Assembly: GCF_020905375.1 (NCBI RefSeq)
Contig: NZ_JAJJBU010000003.1
Location: forward strand, 1-64,000
Source of the DNA: Arthrobacter cryoconiti
GTDB taxonomy: Bacteria; Actinomycetota; Actinomycetes; Actinomycetales; Micrococcaceae
Reading direction: 5' to 3'
DNA length: 64,000 nucleotides
Under the pieces are notes generated by a model, which saw only the letters and a list, made by a program, of their open reading frames with translations, did no database searches and was not told where the DNA came from. This document shows positions 26,508-35,538 of the stretch, piece after piece (positions within the stretch are counted from its first letter, which is position 1; each line of letters opens with the position of its first letter). The position numbers and the translations under genes are program-made.

Positions 26508-27086
26508 TTACCAGTTTTCTAACAGGACATTCAGTCCGTGGACGATGTGTTTCCAGCTCTCACCGGAGGAAGGCTCGCTGTGGCTAAAACTCCCGCTGAG
26601 CTCCAGACTGACGTAGCCGCGCAAGACGCTGCCAATGAGACGGATGGCGTGCGTTTGGTCTGCCTCGTTGAGCTGGTAGCCGTCCAGGATTGCCCGCATA
26701 AGGCGGACGTGCCGAGGGCCCGCGCTCTGGGCGGCCGTCTGCGGGTCAAGCTGGCGTTGCATGGCGGCGAAACGGCCGGGATGTGCGTGGGCGTAATTTC
26801 GAAATGAGTTTCCCAGCGCAGTCAGAGCTGGCTCTCCGGAGCGTCCGGCCACCGCCTCCGCAGTACTATCCGCCAGTTCGGTCAGTGCCAGCAAGGTGAT
26901 GCGGGTTTTGAGGTCGGCGGAACTCTCAACGTGTGAATACAGGCTGGCCGGTTTCACGTTGAAGTGACGTGCCAACTTAGCGACGCTTACGTTCTCAAAG
27001 CCGATCTGATCGGCAAGGTCCGCCCCGGCTAACGCCAGACGGTCAGCGCTTAGTCCTGCTCGCGCCACAGCGAGGCTCCTTCCCAT
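26508..27086 (-). CDS. TetR/AcrR-family repressor (WHG-type C-terminal domain)
   Basis: 192 residues. Helix-turn-helix is VSVAKLARHFNVKPASLYSHV. The C-terminal part (AHAHPGRFAAMQ, GYQLNEADQTHAIRLIGSVL, GYVSLELSGSFS) is the WHG type, like the regulator at 24607. Its promoter has a TATAAT box on the minus strand at 27120-27125 with the palindrome AGGTAGTTACCT immediately upstream, consistent with autorepression. It likely controls the downstream esterase. Confidence 0.9.
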   Translation of the reverse strand: MGRSLAVARAGLSADRLALAGADLADQIGFENVSVAKLARHFNVKPASLYSHVESSADLKTRITLLALTELADSTAEAVAGRSGEPALTALGNSFRNYAHAHPGRFAAMQRQLDPQTAAQSAGPRHVRLMRAILDGYQLNEADQTHAIRLIGSVLRGYVSLELSGSFSHSEPSSGESWKHIVHGLNVLLENW

Positions 27087-27119
27087 GTCAAGGTCACGGT
27101 GGATTCATATCTAAAACTA

Positions 27120-27139
27120 ATTATAGCAGGTAGTTACCT
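27120..27139 (-). promoter_or_regulatory. TATAAT -10 box with adjacent palindromic operator
   Basis: On the minus strand a perfect TATAAT (27120-27125) is preceded by AGGTAACTACCT (27128-27139), a five-base inverted repeat with two central bases. Repressor bound there would block RNA polymerase at the TetR/esterase promoter. AGGTAACTA is shared with 23743-23751. Confidence 0.65.
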
Positions 27140-27174
27140 AATGATCGTAGGTAGCTTGAGTGATTGAGACAACG

Positions 27175-27220
27175 CGGGCCTCCATCCCCAGTCCGAAGTT
27201 GGGCTGGGGACGGAGGCCCG
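27175..27220 (-). terminator. Hairpin terminator after the propeller lipoprotein gene
   Basis: CGGGCCTCCATCCCCAG (27175-27191) pairs with 27204-27220 with one mismatch. It lies 24 bases past the stop of the gene ending at 27244. The T-tract is weak. Confidence 0.7.
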
Positions 27221-27243
27221 AATAATGGTTTAGAGGCGGCTGA

Positions 27244-28296
27244 TTACTGACTAATTGTTTGTGTCACGGAGAGGTCACTGACGTTCAGTTTGGCAATCGA
27301 GAGATCCTTGTTCAAGACATACGCGGTACTTTGATCCTTGTTGAAGACAATGGCTTGGCGAGGCTCCTTGAATCCATCAATCGTTTTCACAACCGAATTG
27401 TCGCTGGCATTGATGACACTGATGGTGTTATCCACCTTGTTGCTTGCCAAGAGAAGCTTGCCGTCCGGGGACAAAGATGCACCATAGGGATCATTACCTA
27501 CCGCGATGTCCTGGCTAATGGCCCCCGTCGCAGTATCAACCACGGAAACGCTGTTGCGCCCGCTATTGGCAGCATAGAGGGTACCCCCATCCGGGGAGAC
27601 GGAGATTCCTCGGATCTTGGAGAATCCGCTGATTTCGCGAACGATTTTCCAGCTGGCTACGTCGATCACTGTGACCTTGTCGCCTTGGAAATTGGTGACA
27701 AAGACCTGCTTGCCGTCCGGAGAAGCTTGGATACCCTGGCGCGGCTGGGAGAACCCGGTGAGGACATCAACAGCTCTGCGGGCTGCGATATCGACGCGGG
27801 TCACGGAACTGTGTGCCTCATTGTTTACGTAAAGAGTTTTGCCATCCGGGCTCACTGACGTTCCGAACGCACCGGGCCCTACTACCACCTCATCTTTGAA
27901 GCTGGAATCATTAGTGTTGTAAAAGCGGAGGGTCCCAAGGGTGCTGTCAGAAACTACAAATTCTGAACCCTCGTTGACGAAAGCGATATCGCGCGGAGTG
28001 CCGAAGCCTTCGATCTTCTTACGCAGTTTGCCGTCGGTGAGGTCGTAGATAAGAATCGATTTTTCGCGGCTGTCAGAAACCACCGCGGTTTTCTCATCTG
28101 GGCTCACAGCCAGAGAGTTGTTGGTTATGTCGCCATCGAATGCGGCGATGGCCTTTGCCGGGGGCGAACTGACCACAGGTGTTTCGGAGGAAGCGGCGGG
28201 AGTACTCGGGGCGCTACAGCCAGAGAGAACTAGCGCCCCCAAGGTTAGCGTTGTCACTGAAATTGAGGTCATGGTGGCGTGTAAACGTTTGATCAA
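27244..28296 (-). CDS. YVTN/YncE-like beta-propeller lipoprotein
   Basis: 350 residues. A TTG start at 28296 gives a positively charged signal peptide (MIKRLHATMTSI) ending LVLSGCS with a lipobox cysteine, and GAGGA lies about 12 bases upstream; an ATG at 28272 would remove the charged region. The mature protein has seven YVTN-type blades with repeated SPDGKTLYVNNE-, SPDGKQVFVTNF- and SPDGGTLYAANS-like motifs. Such surface propellers bind ligands or partners, or act as lactonase-like enzymes; no catalytic site is apparent. It is a single-gene unit with its own terminator. Confidence 0.88.
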   Translation of the reverse strand: MIKRLHATMTSISVTTLTLGALVLSGCSAPSTPAASSETPVVSSPPAKAIAAFDGDITNNSLAVSPDEKTAVVSDSREKSILIYDLTDGKLRKKIEGFGTPRDIAFVNEGSEFVVSDSTLGTLRFYNTNDSSFKDEVVVGPGAFGTSVSPDGKTLYVNNEAHSSVTRVDIAARRAVDVLTGFSQPRQGIQASPDGKQVFVTNFQGDKVTVIDVASWKIVREISGFSKIRGISVSPDGGTLYAANSGRNSVSVVDTATGAISQDIAVGNDPYGASLSPDGKLLLASNKVDNTISVINASDNSVVKTIDGFKEPRQAIVFNKDQSTAYVLNKDLSIAKLNVSDLSVTQTISQ

Positions 28297-28519
28297 TTAA
28301 ATCTGATTCCTCAAAGGTCTACCGCGACGGCGATTGACGGGCGTGCCGTTGCAGTCAGGGTCTGCGGCGGGGTTCCGCCGTTGCGCTCTAAAACGCGGCT
28401 GGCGAGAAGTATGAATCACCCGTCTGTGGCTACCTCGCCACTGCGAGCCTATAAGGGCAAACTGGCGGCTTCCTGTTAGCTCGGAAAGGCCCCTTTAGGC
28501 GCCAATAACTCCCGAATTT

Positions 28520-29311
28520 TCACGGGGTGTTGCGGCCATCACGACGAAACGTCCCAAGACGTAACTGCATCTGGGCGTAGGGAGTAGCGGTTGGTGCCAG
28601 CGCGCCGTCGCGCAGGGCAATTGCAGCATTTACACCGGCATCTACGGCGCATCGATAAGGCAGCGAACCGGAACTGACGCGCTGCACGCCAAGTTGCCCC
28701 AACTCGGCCACGCTCAGGGTGGGGTGAGCCAACACATTGACCGGCAACTTGAGTTGTGTAGTTATGGCGCGGATGTCTTGCGAGGAGCTGACGCTGGGGA
28801 CAAAAATTCCGTCAGCGCCGGCTTGAGTATAGGTGTGGGCACGCAGCAAAATGGCGTCCACGGTAGCCTGCTCACCAATCCACATATTATCTACCCGGGC
28901 ATTGATGAAGATGTCCGGGGAGCTCTTTTTGATGGCGTCGATCTTCGCGGCAGCAATTGAAGGATCTATCAGCTGACCCTCAGTACTGTCCTCAAGGTTA
29001 ATCCCGGCTACTCCCATGGCCGCCAGTTCCGCAACGAAGCTTGCCACCTCTACCGCGTTGCTGGAGTACCCGTCCTCGATGTCCGCGGTGATGTGCACGG
29101 GCAAGCGGACCAGTTCCGCCAGCAAAGCGAGCGTTGCCGCCTGGCTGGAACGGTCGCCGTCGGGCTTTCCGGCACTAGCGGCAATCCCAAAACTGGTGGT
29201 CCCAATAGCGGAGAATCCTGCTGTAGCAAAGGCTAAAGCCGAGCCCATGTCCCAGGCATTCGGCAGGAGCAGTGGCGCATTAGCGTGATGAAGTTCGCGA
29301 AAAGTAGCCAT
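28520..29311 (-). CDS. Isocitrate lyase / PEP-mutase family enzyme
   Basis: 263 residues from ATG 29311; a TTG 24 bases upstream is an alternative. The fold is a TIM barrel with PNAWDMGSALAFATAGFSAIG, the metal-binding ITADIEDGYS, and GINLEDSTEG. INARVDNM and GADGIFVPSV follow. Residues match the oxaloacetate-decarboxylase/PEP-mutase side of the superfamily; the isocitrate-lyase KKCGH motif is absent. It probably cleaves or rearranges a C-C or P-C bond in a small 2-oxo or hydroxy acid. It stands alone. Confidence 0.85.
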   Translation of the reverse strand: MATFRELHHANAPLLLPNAWDMGSALAFATAGFSAIGTTSFGIAASAGKPDGDRSSQAATLALLAELVRLPVHITADIEDGYSSNAVEVASFVAELAAMGVAGINLEDSTEGQLIDPSIAAAKIDAIKKSSPDIFINARVDNMWIGEQATVDAILLRAHTYTQAGADGIFVPSVSSSQDIRAITTQLKLPVNVLAHPTLSVAELGQLGVQRVSSGSLPYRCAVDAGVNAAIALRDGALAPTATPYAQMQLRLGTFRRDGRNTP

Positions 29312-29638
29312 TGATATTCCATTCCGAAGCGGCAAAAAGTTGATCTTCTTCTTGCAGCCTACAAGCGGGGCGGAAAGCGCTGGCGCGAATGCAAGTGGAG
29401 CGCTCGCTGGAACGCTGCGGGAGCGCTCGCGGGAGCGCCGCCCAAAAATGCGCAGCTAGATCGGCTGCTGTGTGCGTTTATGCGCACACACTCTGCGCGA
29501 AAGAACGTTGAAGTTGCGTCGGAGCACTGCAATACTCAAGAAAACCATCATTGTGTGCTGCGCATCACATGTCGTGCCCGGTGATGGATTCATTTGTCAA
29601 CGAGGACACGCGCGCTACGGCGCGCAGGGGAGAACGCA
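29312..29638. promoter_or_regulatory. Divergent control region with inverted repeats
   Basis: 327 gene-free bases between the PEP-mutase-like gene and the MHS transporter. TGTGTGCG (29469-29476) faces CGCACACA (29483-29490) around six bases, a good operator candidate. A related imperfect element, TGTGCTGCGCATCACA, lies near 29554-29569. Around 29370-29440 GGAGCGCTCGC-like words recur. No core promoter was identified with confidence. Confidence 0.5.
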
Positions 29639-31042
29639 ATGAATCAACGCGCTGATTCGAATCAATCAGTCAAGGACTCCGGTCTGCGGAAAGTGGTGGC
29701 CGCCTCTATGGCCGGCACCGTAGTGGAATGGTATGAGTTTTTCCTCTATGCCACTGCCGTCAGTTTGGTGTTTGGCAAGATGTTCTTCCCCAACGCCGGC
29801 TCGGTGCTGGACGGGATTATGGCGGGCTTCTTGACGTACGCAGTGGGCTTCGTCGCCCGTCCCATTGGTGGGATTGTGTTCGGCCACTTTGGTGACAAGT
29901 TCGGCCGCAAAAAACTGCTGCAACTGAGCATCATCTTGGTCGGTATTTCCACCTTCCTCATGGGTTGCCTGCCAGGATTCAACCAAGTGGGTTACTGGGC
30001 GCCGGCCATGCTGGTGGCCCTGCGATTCATTCAGGGCTTCGCCGTCGGTGGGGAATGGGGTGGCGCCGTTTTGCTGGTGGCCGAACATAGTCCCAACGAA
30101 TCCCGCGGGTTCTGGTCCTCATGGCCGCAGTCCGCCGTGCCCCTCGGAAACCTGCTTGCCACGACAGTGCTGCTGTTCCTTTCCTCAACTCTTAGCGACA
30201 CCGCATTCCTGAGCTGGGGCTGGCGCGTTGCCTTCTGGCTCTCCGCAGTGATTGTGCTCATTGGCTACTACATCCGCACCAAGGTCAACGACGCCCCCAT
30301 CTTCTTGAAGGCGCAGGAAGAATTAGAGAATAATCCCAGCGCCGGCTATGGCGTGATGGAGGTCTTCCGGCGCTACCCCCGCGGCGTCTTCACTGCCATG
30401 GGCTTACGCTTTGCCGAAAACATCCTGTATTACCTGGTCGTCACGTTCTCCATCACGTATTTGAAGGTCATTGTTAACATCGATACCTCCCGGATACTGC
30501 TTCTGCTTCTGATAGCTCACGGCATCCACTTCTGCGTGGTACCTCTAGTCGGCAAGCTCTCCGACGCCATTGGCCGTAAACCCACGTACATGCTTGGCGC
30601 CATAACAGGGGCAAGCTGGGGCTTCTTCGCCTTCCCCATGATGGACAGCAAGAACGATTTTCTGATCCTGGCATCCGTGACCATCGGTTTGATGTTCCAT
30701 GCGCTGATGTACGCTGGCCAGCCGTCCATCATGGCGGAAATGTTCCCCACTCGCATGCGCTACTCGGGTGTTTCCTTGGGCTACCAAGTGACCTCGATCG
30801 TGGCAGGTTCCATCGCTCCGTTCATCGCTACGGCGCTGGTTCAGCACTATCATTCCTCGGTACCGGTAGCCATCTACCTGCTTGGCGCCTGCGCCGTGAC
30901 GGCAGTGGCCGTGCTGTTCTTGAAGGAAACCAGGGGAGTTTCCCTGCAGGACATTGACGACGCCGATGCTGCCGGAACGCTGGCCCTGAGCCTTGCCGCT
31001 TCGGGGAAGGCCCCGGCGTCGGCCGCAGAGAAGATAGGTTGA
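29639..31042 (+). CDS. MFS transporter of the metabolite:H+ symporter (MHS) family
   Basis: 467 residues, 12 predicted membrane helices. ATG 29639 is preceded by GGGGAGAACGCA; a GTG 45 bases upstream is rejected. MHS signatures include VVEWYEFFLYATA near residue 25, GHFGDKFGRKKLLQLS after helix 2 and GKLSDAIGRKPTYMLG in the second half. Relatives take up shikimate, alpha-ketoglutarate, proline or betaine and other organic acids. The gene four bases downstream encodes 3-hydroxybutyrate dehydrogenase, so a short hydroxy- or keto-acid is the likely cargo. Confidence 0.92.
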   Translation: MNQRADSNQSVKDSGLRKVVAASMAGTVVEWYEFFLYATAVSLVFGKMFFPNAGSVLDGIMAGFLTYAVGFVARPIGGIVFGHFGDKFGRKKLLQLSIILVGISTFLMGCLPGFNQVGYWAPAMLVALRFIQGFAVGGEWGGAVLLVAEHSPNESRGFWSSWPQSAVPLGNLLATTVLLFLSSTLSDTAFLSWGWRVAFWLSAVIVLIGYYIRTKVNDAPIFLKAQEELENNPSAGYGVMEVFRRYPRGVFTAMGLRFAENILYYLVVTFSITYLKVIVNIDTSRILLLLLIAHGIHFCVVPLVGKLSDAIGRKPTYMLGAITGASWGFFAFPMMDSKNDFLILASVTIGLMFHALMYAGQPSIMAEMFPTRMRYSGVSLGYQVTSIVAGSIAPFIATALVQHYHSSVPVAIYLLGACAVTAVAVLFLKETRGVSLQDIDDADAAGTLALSLAASGKAPASAAEKIG

Positions 31043-31046
31043 TCCA

Positions 31047-31922
31047 ATGGCTGAGGCAACGCAGGAACCACAGGTAGAGCAGATTCCGGTTGGCCCTTCG
31101 CCGGCTGGGACCGAAGCGCAGACCGGTGCGCCCGCACTGGCTGGCGAGGTGGAACGTGCGCTAGCAGACGTGGTGGGAGGTGCCAGTCTTGCTGGGAAAC
31201 GTGCTCTTGTTACCGGTGGTGCCAGCGGGCTAGGTGCCGCCTGTGCGCGTGCGCTCGCCGCCCAGGGCGCCTACGTGATCGTGGCAGACCGCGACGGCGC
31301 CGGTGCAGCCGCCGTCGCGGCTGATGTGGGCGGCGAAGCATGGGAAGTGGACCTGCTAGACACCTCTGCCTTGGAATCGCTGAAGCTGCAGGTGGACATC
31401 CTGATCAACAACGCTGGCATTCAAACCATTAGTTCCATCGTGGACTTTGAGCCAGCCGCATTCCGGCGCATCATCACGCTCATGCTGGAGGCACCATTTT
31501 TGTTGATCCGTGCAGCCCTTCCGCATATGTACGAACAAAACTATGGGCGCATTATCAATATGTCCTCCGTCCACGGCTTGCGGGCGTCATCGTTCAAGTC
31601 TGCGTATGTGGCGGCCAAACATGGTTTGGAGGGGCTCTCAAAAGTTACTGCCCGCGAGGGAGGTGCCCATGGCGTGACGAGCAACTGCGTGAACCCCGGG
31701 TACGTGCGCACCCCGCTGGTCGAGGGACAAATTGCCGATCAGGCCCGCATTCACGGCATCCCCGCGGAGGAAGTACTCACCGAGGTGATGCTGGCTAAGA
31801 ACGCGATCAAGCGTCTGGTTGAACCGGAAGAGATTGCCAATTTGGTGGCGTGGCTAGCGTCCGATCAAGCGGCCATGGTCACGGGCAGCTCCTACGGCAT
31901 GGATGGCGGCTGGTCTGCATAG
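31047..31922 (+). CDS. 3-hydroxybutyrate dehydrogenase-like SDR
   Basis: 291 residues of the short-chain dehydrogenase family. A 48-residue Ala/Glu-rich N-terminal extension precedes the NAD-binding TGGASGLGAACARALA. Also present are NNAGIQ, the catalytic serine in NMSSVHGLRASSFKSAYVAAK with Y and K, and NCVNPGYVRTPLVEGQI, a stretch typical of BdhA. The product would be acetoacetate from 3-hydroxybutyrate. It is translationally close to the MHS transporter, so uptake and first oxidation are joined. The long N-terminal extension is unusual. Confidence 0.88.
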   Translation: MAEATQEPQVEQIPVGPSPAGTEAQTGAPALAGEVERALADVVGGASLAGKRALVTGGASGLGAACARALAAQGAYVIVADRDGAGAAAVAADVGGEAWEVDLLDTSALESLKLQVDILINNAGIQTISSIVDFEPAAFRRIITLMLEAPFLLIRAALPHMYEQNYGRIINMSSVHGLRASSFKSAYVAAKHGLEGLSKVTAREGGAHGVTSNCVNPGYVRTPLVEGQIADQARIHGIPAEEVLTEVMLAKNAIKRLVEPEEIANLVAWLASDQAAMVTGSSYGMDGGWSA

Positions 31923-32005
31923 CGCGACGACGGTCCATAGCTTGGCGGGGCTAGTTGCGTTTCGTTAGTTATGTTGGGCTAGTGGGCTGACTGAAGTTGC
32001 AGGGC

Positions 32006-32929
32006 TCATGTTGCCACTGGGTCCTCCGGCAGAAGCTCCCGACGCCGGTGATGGGTCTCTTGCAACAAGGCGGTAATGACTGCCTGCACCGAGGGGGAGC
32101 GCAGGGATTCCGGCCGCGCAGCCGCCCAATACTGCACTTTTTGGGCCACCTCGCCAGGCAGCACGCGGACAAAGCCGAGCTGCCCGTCCACCATAAAGGC
32201 GGGCAACATGCCGATCCCGGCATTGGCGCGGACGGCTTCGATCTGGCCAAAAACGCTTGTGGACTGGAACTCGGCTGGCTCGCTAGTCAGTGTTCTGTGT
32301 TGGCGCGCCAACTCCGTCACTTGGAGCGTGGACTCCACATAGGAGACAAAACGGTGGCCCGCCAGTTCGGTGGCGGATTCTGGGAGACCAAAAACGTCTG
32401 CATAGCCAGTGCCCGCGTATAAACGCAAGGTGTAATCGGTGAGCAAGATGGTCTCGGCGCGGCCCGCGTCCACGCTGCCGGCCACCACTTCAATGTCCAC
32501 CCCGGACCTGTTTTGACTGAGCCGGCGGGTAGCGCTGAGCAATTCCACGCGCAGGAGCGGGTGCTGTTTTTGCAGTCGGACCAGTGCCGGGGTGGCGATG
32601 AGAGCTCCGAAACCGTCGGAGGTGTTCAAGCGCACCACCCCGGAGACTACGTCAACTCCGTTCTCCAGCCCCGAGGTGAGAGAACTGAGACTTCTTTCAA
32701 TACCCTCAGCGGCAGTGACAGCCGTGCGGCCCAGTTGCGTCAACTCCCACCCCTGGGGCGTCCGTTCAAGTGTGCGGCCACCCAACTGCTTATCCAGAGC
32801 CAAAATCCGCCGTGAAACGGTGGTGTGAGTGGTATTCAGGGCATCGGCCACAGCCGTAAAACGTCCTAGCCTGGCCACCGTGAGCAGGATCAGCAGGTCA
32901 TCCGGGCTTGGCAGTTTCTTAAATTCCAT
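32006..32929 (-). CDS. LysR-family transcriptional regulator
   Basis: 307 residues. The N-terminal winged helix is DDLLILLTVARLGRFTAVADALNTTHTTVSRRI (given in part), followed by the effector domain. AAGGAAAG precedes the ATG. It is divergent from the hydroxyisobutyrate-dehydrogenase operon and convergent with the 3-hydroxybutyrate dehydrogenase, so it may control either or both sets. The candidate site is the palindrome at 32956-32969. Confidence 0.92.
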   Translation of the reverse strand: MEFKKLPSPDDLLILLTVARLGRFTAVADALNTTHTTVSRRILALDKQLGGRTLERTPQGWELTQLGRTAVTAAEGIERSLSSLTSGLENGVDVVSGVVRLNTSDGFGALIATPALVRLQKQHPLLRVELLSATRRLSQNRSGVDIEVVAGSVDAGRAETILLTDYTLRLYAGTGYADVFGLPESATELAGHRFVSYVESTLQVTELARQHRTLTSEPAEFQSTSVFGQIEAVRANAGIGMLPAFMVDGQLGFVRVLPGEVAQKVQYWAAARPESLRSPSVQAVITALLQETHHRRRELLPEDPVAT

Positions 32930-32955
32930 TCGAAGCTTTCCTTGCTATTAGCGAG

Positions 32956-32969
32956 GTGCAAAAATGCAC
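32956..32969. promoter_or_regulatory. Palindrome GTGCA-N4-TGCAC in LysR/mmsB intergenic region
   Basis: GTGCAAAAATGCAC has perfect five-base arms and lies 27 bases upstream of the LysR start in the divergent control region. It contains a T-N11-A-like spacing as expected for LysR binding. The assignment to this regulator is inference from position. Confidence 0.5.
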
Positions 32970-33085
32970 AGTCTGTCTGCCCTTTTCGGTCTTGTTTGCA
33001 CTCTAGCAGCATGTGATGCTGGTCATAGGCGCCCCGTGTCTGATGCACGGGACATAATGGCAATGTAAGCAAAGGGGCTTTTATC

Positions 33086-34039
33086 ATGGCAACAGTGGCG
33101 TGGATTGGTTTGGGAAACATGGGTGGGCCCATGACAGCGAACATGGTAGCGGCTGGCCACACGGTCAACGGTTTCGATCTCAGTGCCGACGCTCTTGCGG
33201 CCGGTGTCGCCAGCGGTGTCACGGCAACGTCGTCAGTGGCGGAGGCCGTCCAGGGCGCCGACGTCGTCTTCACCATGCTCCCCAAAGGCGACCACGTCCG
33301 CAGCGTGTACTTCGGTGATGCTGGCATCTTGGCCCACGCCGCCAAGGAGACGCTCTTGATCGATTCCTCAACCATTGATATTGAATCTGCTCAAGCCGTG
33401 CACGACGCCGCTGCTGCCGCCGGATTCCGCTTTGTCGATGCCCCGGTCTCGGGAGGCATGAGCGGCGCGGCCGCCGGAACCCTCACCTTCATGATTGGCG
33501 GGGAAAGCGGCGCAGTGAAGGACGCATCGGCATTTATTTCACCGATGTCCGCCAACATCATCCCCACTGGGGGAGCCACCACGGGTCAGGCTGCGAAGAT
33601 CTGCAACAACTTGATGCTGTTCATCAACTTGGCCTCCACTTCGGAAGGCGCAGTGCTCGCCGACCGTCTCGGCTTAGATAAAAAGGTGTTCTGGGACATT
33701 GCCTCCGTTTCCTCTGGCGACAGCTGGGCGCTGCGCACCTGGTATCCCATCGCAGGGGTGGTGCCGAACGCCGCTTCCAACCACGACTTTGCTCCCACAT
33801 TTACCGCCGAACTGGCCAACAAGGACATCAATCTGGCGATTGCCGCAGCTCGGAGCACCGACACACCCTTGGAAATTGGCGAGCACGTCCAGCAAATGTT
33901 CCAGCGTCTCATCGATGGTGGACAGGGCGGCAAGGACTGCACCATGATTGTTTCCCTCGTGGATGGAAGCCTTCCCGGCGCAGCAGGAAATAATGATGCA
34001 GAGACAAACGCGGCAGCGATCAACGGAAAAGGAAAGTAA
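33086..34039 (+). CDS. mmsB: 3-hydroxyisobutyrate dehydrogenase family protein
   Basis: 317 residues, AAAGGGG before the ATG. The NAD-binding motif is WIGLGNMGGPMTANMV. The substrate motif DAPVSGGMSGAAAGTLTFM and the catalytic lysine region TGQAAKICNNLML follow, with the C-terminal helical domain complete. It would oxidise a beta-hydroxy acid to its semialdehyde. It is first in a four-gene operon whose next gene (aldehyde dehydrogenase) would oxidise that semialdehyde. The exact substrate (3-hydroxyisobutyrate, hydroxypropionate or other) is not settled, so the gene symbol is by family. Confidence 0.88.
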   Translation: MATVAWIGLGNMGGPMTANMVAAGHTVNGFDLSADALAAGVASGVTATSSVAEAVQGADVVFTMLPKGDHVRSVYFGDAGILAHAAKETLLIDSSTIDIESAQAVHDAAAAAGFRFVDAPVSGGMSGAAAGTLTFMIGGESGAVKDASAFISPMSANIIPTGGATTGQAAKICNNLMLFINLASTSEGAVLADRLGLDKKVFWDIASVSSGDSWALRTWYPIAGVVPNAASNHDFAPTFTAELANKDINLAIAAARSTDTPLEIGEHVQQMFQRLIDGGQGGKDCTMIVSLVDGSLPGAAGNNDAETNAAAINGKGK

Positions 34040-34044
34040 CAACC

Positions 34045-35538
34045 ATGAGCGAAGTTTCAACAGAGACGGTTGTCCGGGACTGGCCCATGTGGATCGGCGG
34101 CGAAGAGACTGCCTCCCTTGGCTCGCAATGGCGCGACGTCCACAACCCTGCACGCCGTGAAACTGTAATTGCTCGGGTCCCCGCCGGCACCGTGGAAGAT
34201 GTGGATAGGGCTGTGAGCGCTGCCCGGGCTGCCTTCCCTGCGTGGCGTGCCCAGCACTTCACCGGCCGCGCAGCTGCCTTGCTGGCAATCGCTGATGAAC
34301 TCGAACGCCGCAGTGAGGAATTTGCCAGGCTCACCGCCTTGGACACCGGAAACGCGCTGCGCACTCAGGCCCGCCCGGAATCCACCACCATGGTGGCCAT
34401 GTTCCGTTACTTCGCCGGAATTGCCGGTGAGGTCAAGGGCACCACTCTCCCGGCTGGCGACAACCAGCTCCAGTACACGCGTCTAGAACCTCTTGGTGTG
34501 GTGGCGTGCATCTTGCCGTGGAACTCGCCCCTGATGATCGCCGCCTTCAAGATTCCGGCGGCTCTGGCCGCAGGAAACACCGTCATCATGAAGGCTGCTG
34601 ACGACGCGCCGCTGACCATCTTGCTCCTCGCACAAGTGTGCAACAAACACTTGCCGGCGGGAGTCGTCAATGCCATGACTGGCCGCGGCGCAGTGATCGG
34701 CAGCGCGTTGGCCAACCACCCCGGCGTAGATAAAGTCTCCTTCACCGGCTCCACCGAGGTAGGCCGGGAAGTCGCGGGGGAGGCCGGTGCCCGCCTGGCC
34801 CACATGTCACTGGAACTTGGTGGGAAAAACCCGTCCATCGTCTTCCCGGATGCTGTGGACGACGAACTCATTGACGGCCTGCTCCTTGCTTCGCGCTTCA
34901 CACGGCAGGGACAAAGCTGTACGGCCGGCTCACGCCTGTTCCTGCACGAAGACATCCACGATGAAGTGCTGTCCCGACTCAGTGCCAAGCTGGGTGCCCT
35001 CAAAGTGGGCGATCCCTTGGATGAAGCTTCCGACATGGGCGCCATCATCAACGCCAAACAGCATTCGGCGATCGCCAATTATCTTGACGAGGGGCGTACC
35101 ACGTCTGGGATGAAGGCTGTGCTGGGCGGGGACACCCCGGATTCCGGGCCGCTGACCGAGGGCTACTACCATCTGCCCACCGTCTTTAGCGGGGTGCGCA
35201 ATGAATTCCGCCTAGCGCAAGAAGAGATCTTTGGTCCCGTCTTGGTTGCCATTCCGTGGCGTTCAGTGGATGAAGTGGTGGCCATGGCCAACGACACCAA
35301 CTACGGGCTGGCCGCGTACGTGTGGAGCCACAACCTGGATGACGCCCTTAATACTGCACACCGGATCGACGCTGGCTGGATTCAAGTCAACCAAGGTGGC
35401 GGCCAGGTTCCCGGGCAGTCGTATGGTGGCTACAAGCAAAGCGGCATGGGCCGTGAAGTATCCCTCGAAGGCATGCTGGCTGGCTTCACCCAGACGAAGC
35501 AGATCAATGTCCGGCTCCGTGGGACCTCCAATGGATAA
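34045..35538 (+). CDS. NAD(P)-dependent aldehyde dehydrogenase
   Basis: 497 residues. AAAAGGAAAG lies just before the ATG. NAD fold markers are PWNSPLMIAAFKIPAALAAG and FTGSTEVGREV. The general base glutamate is in LELGGKNPSIVF, the nucleophilic cysteine in RQGQSCTAGSR, and the C-terminal signature is GYKQSGMGREVSLEG. It resembles betaine/vanillin-type ALDHs more than CoA-acylating MmsA, so the product is likely a free acid, which the next enzyme could turn into a CoA ester. Confidence 0.92.
   Translation: MSEVSTETVVRDWPMWIGGEETASLGSQWRDVHNPARRETVIARVPAGTVEDVDRAVSAARAAFPAWRAQHFTGRAAALLAIADELERRSEEFARLTALDTGNALRTQARPESTTMVAMFRYFAGIAGEVKGTTLPAGDNQLQYTRLEPLGVVACILPWNSPLMIAAFKIPAALAAGNTVIMKAADDAPLTILLLAQVCNKHLPAGVVNAMTGRGAVIGSALANHPGVDKVSFTGSTEVGREVAGEAGARLAHMSLELGGKNPSIVFPDAVDDELIDGLLLASRFTRQGQSCTAGSRLFLHEDIHDEVLSRLSAKLGALKVGDPLDEASDMGAIINAKQHSAIANYLDEGRTTSGMKAVLGGDTPDSGPLTEGYYHLPTVFSGVRNEFRLAQEEIFGPVLVAIPWRSVDEVVAMANDTNYGLAAYVWSHNLDDALNTAHRIDAGWIQVNQGGGQVPGQSYGGYKQSGMGREVSLEGMLAGFTQTKQINVRLRGTSNG

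Noticed and set aside
28297-28519. Possible riboswitch before the propeller lipoprotein
   Set aside because: A small CGGCGG/CCGCCG hairpin is visible on the minus strand, but I could not match any known riboswitch core.
35231-35530. N-terminal extension of the CoA-transferase into the aldehyde dehydrogenase
   Set aside because: This part is an out-of-frame reading of the dehydrogenase; the family start is at 35531.
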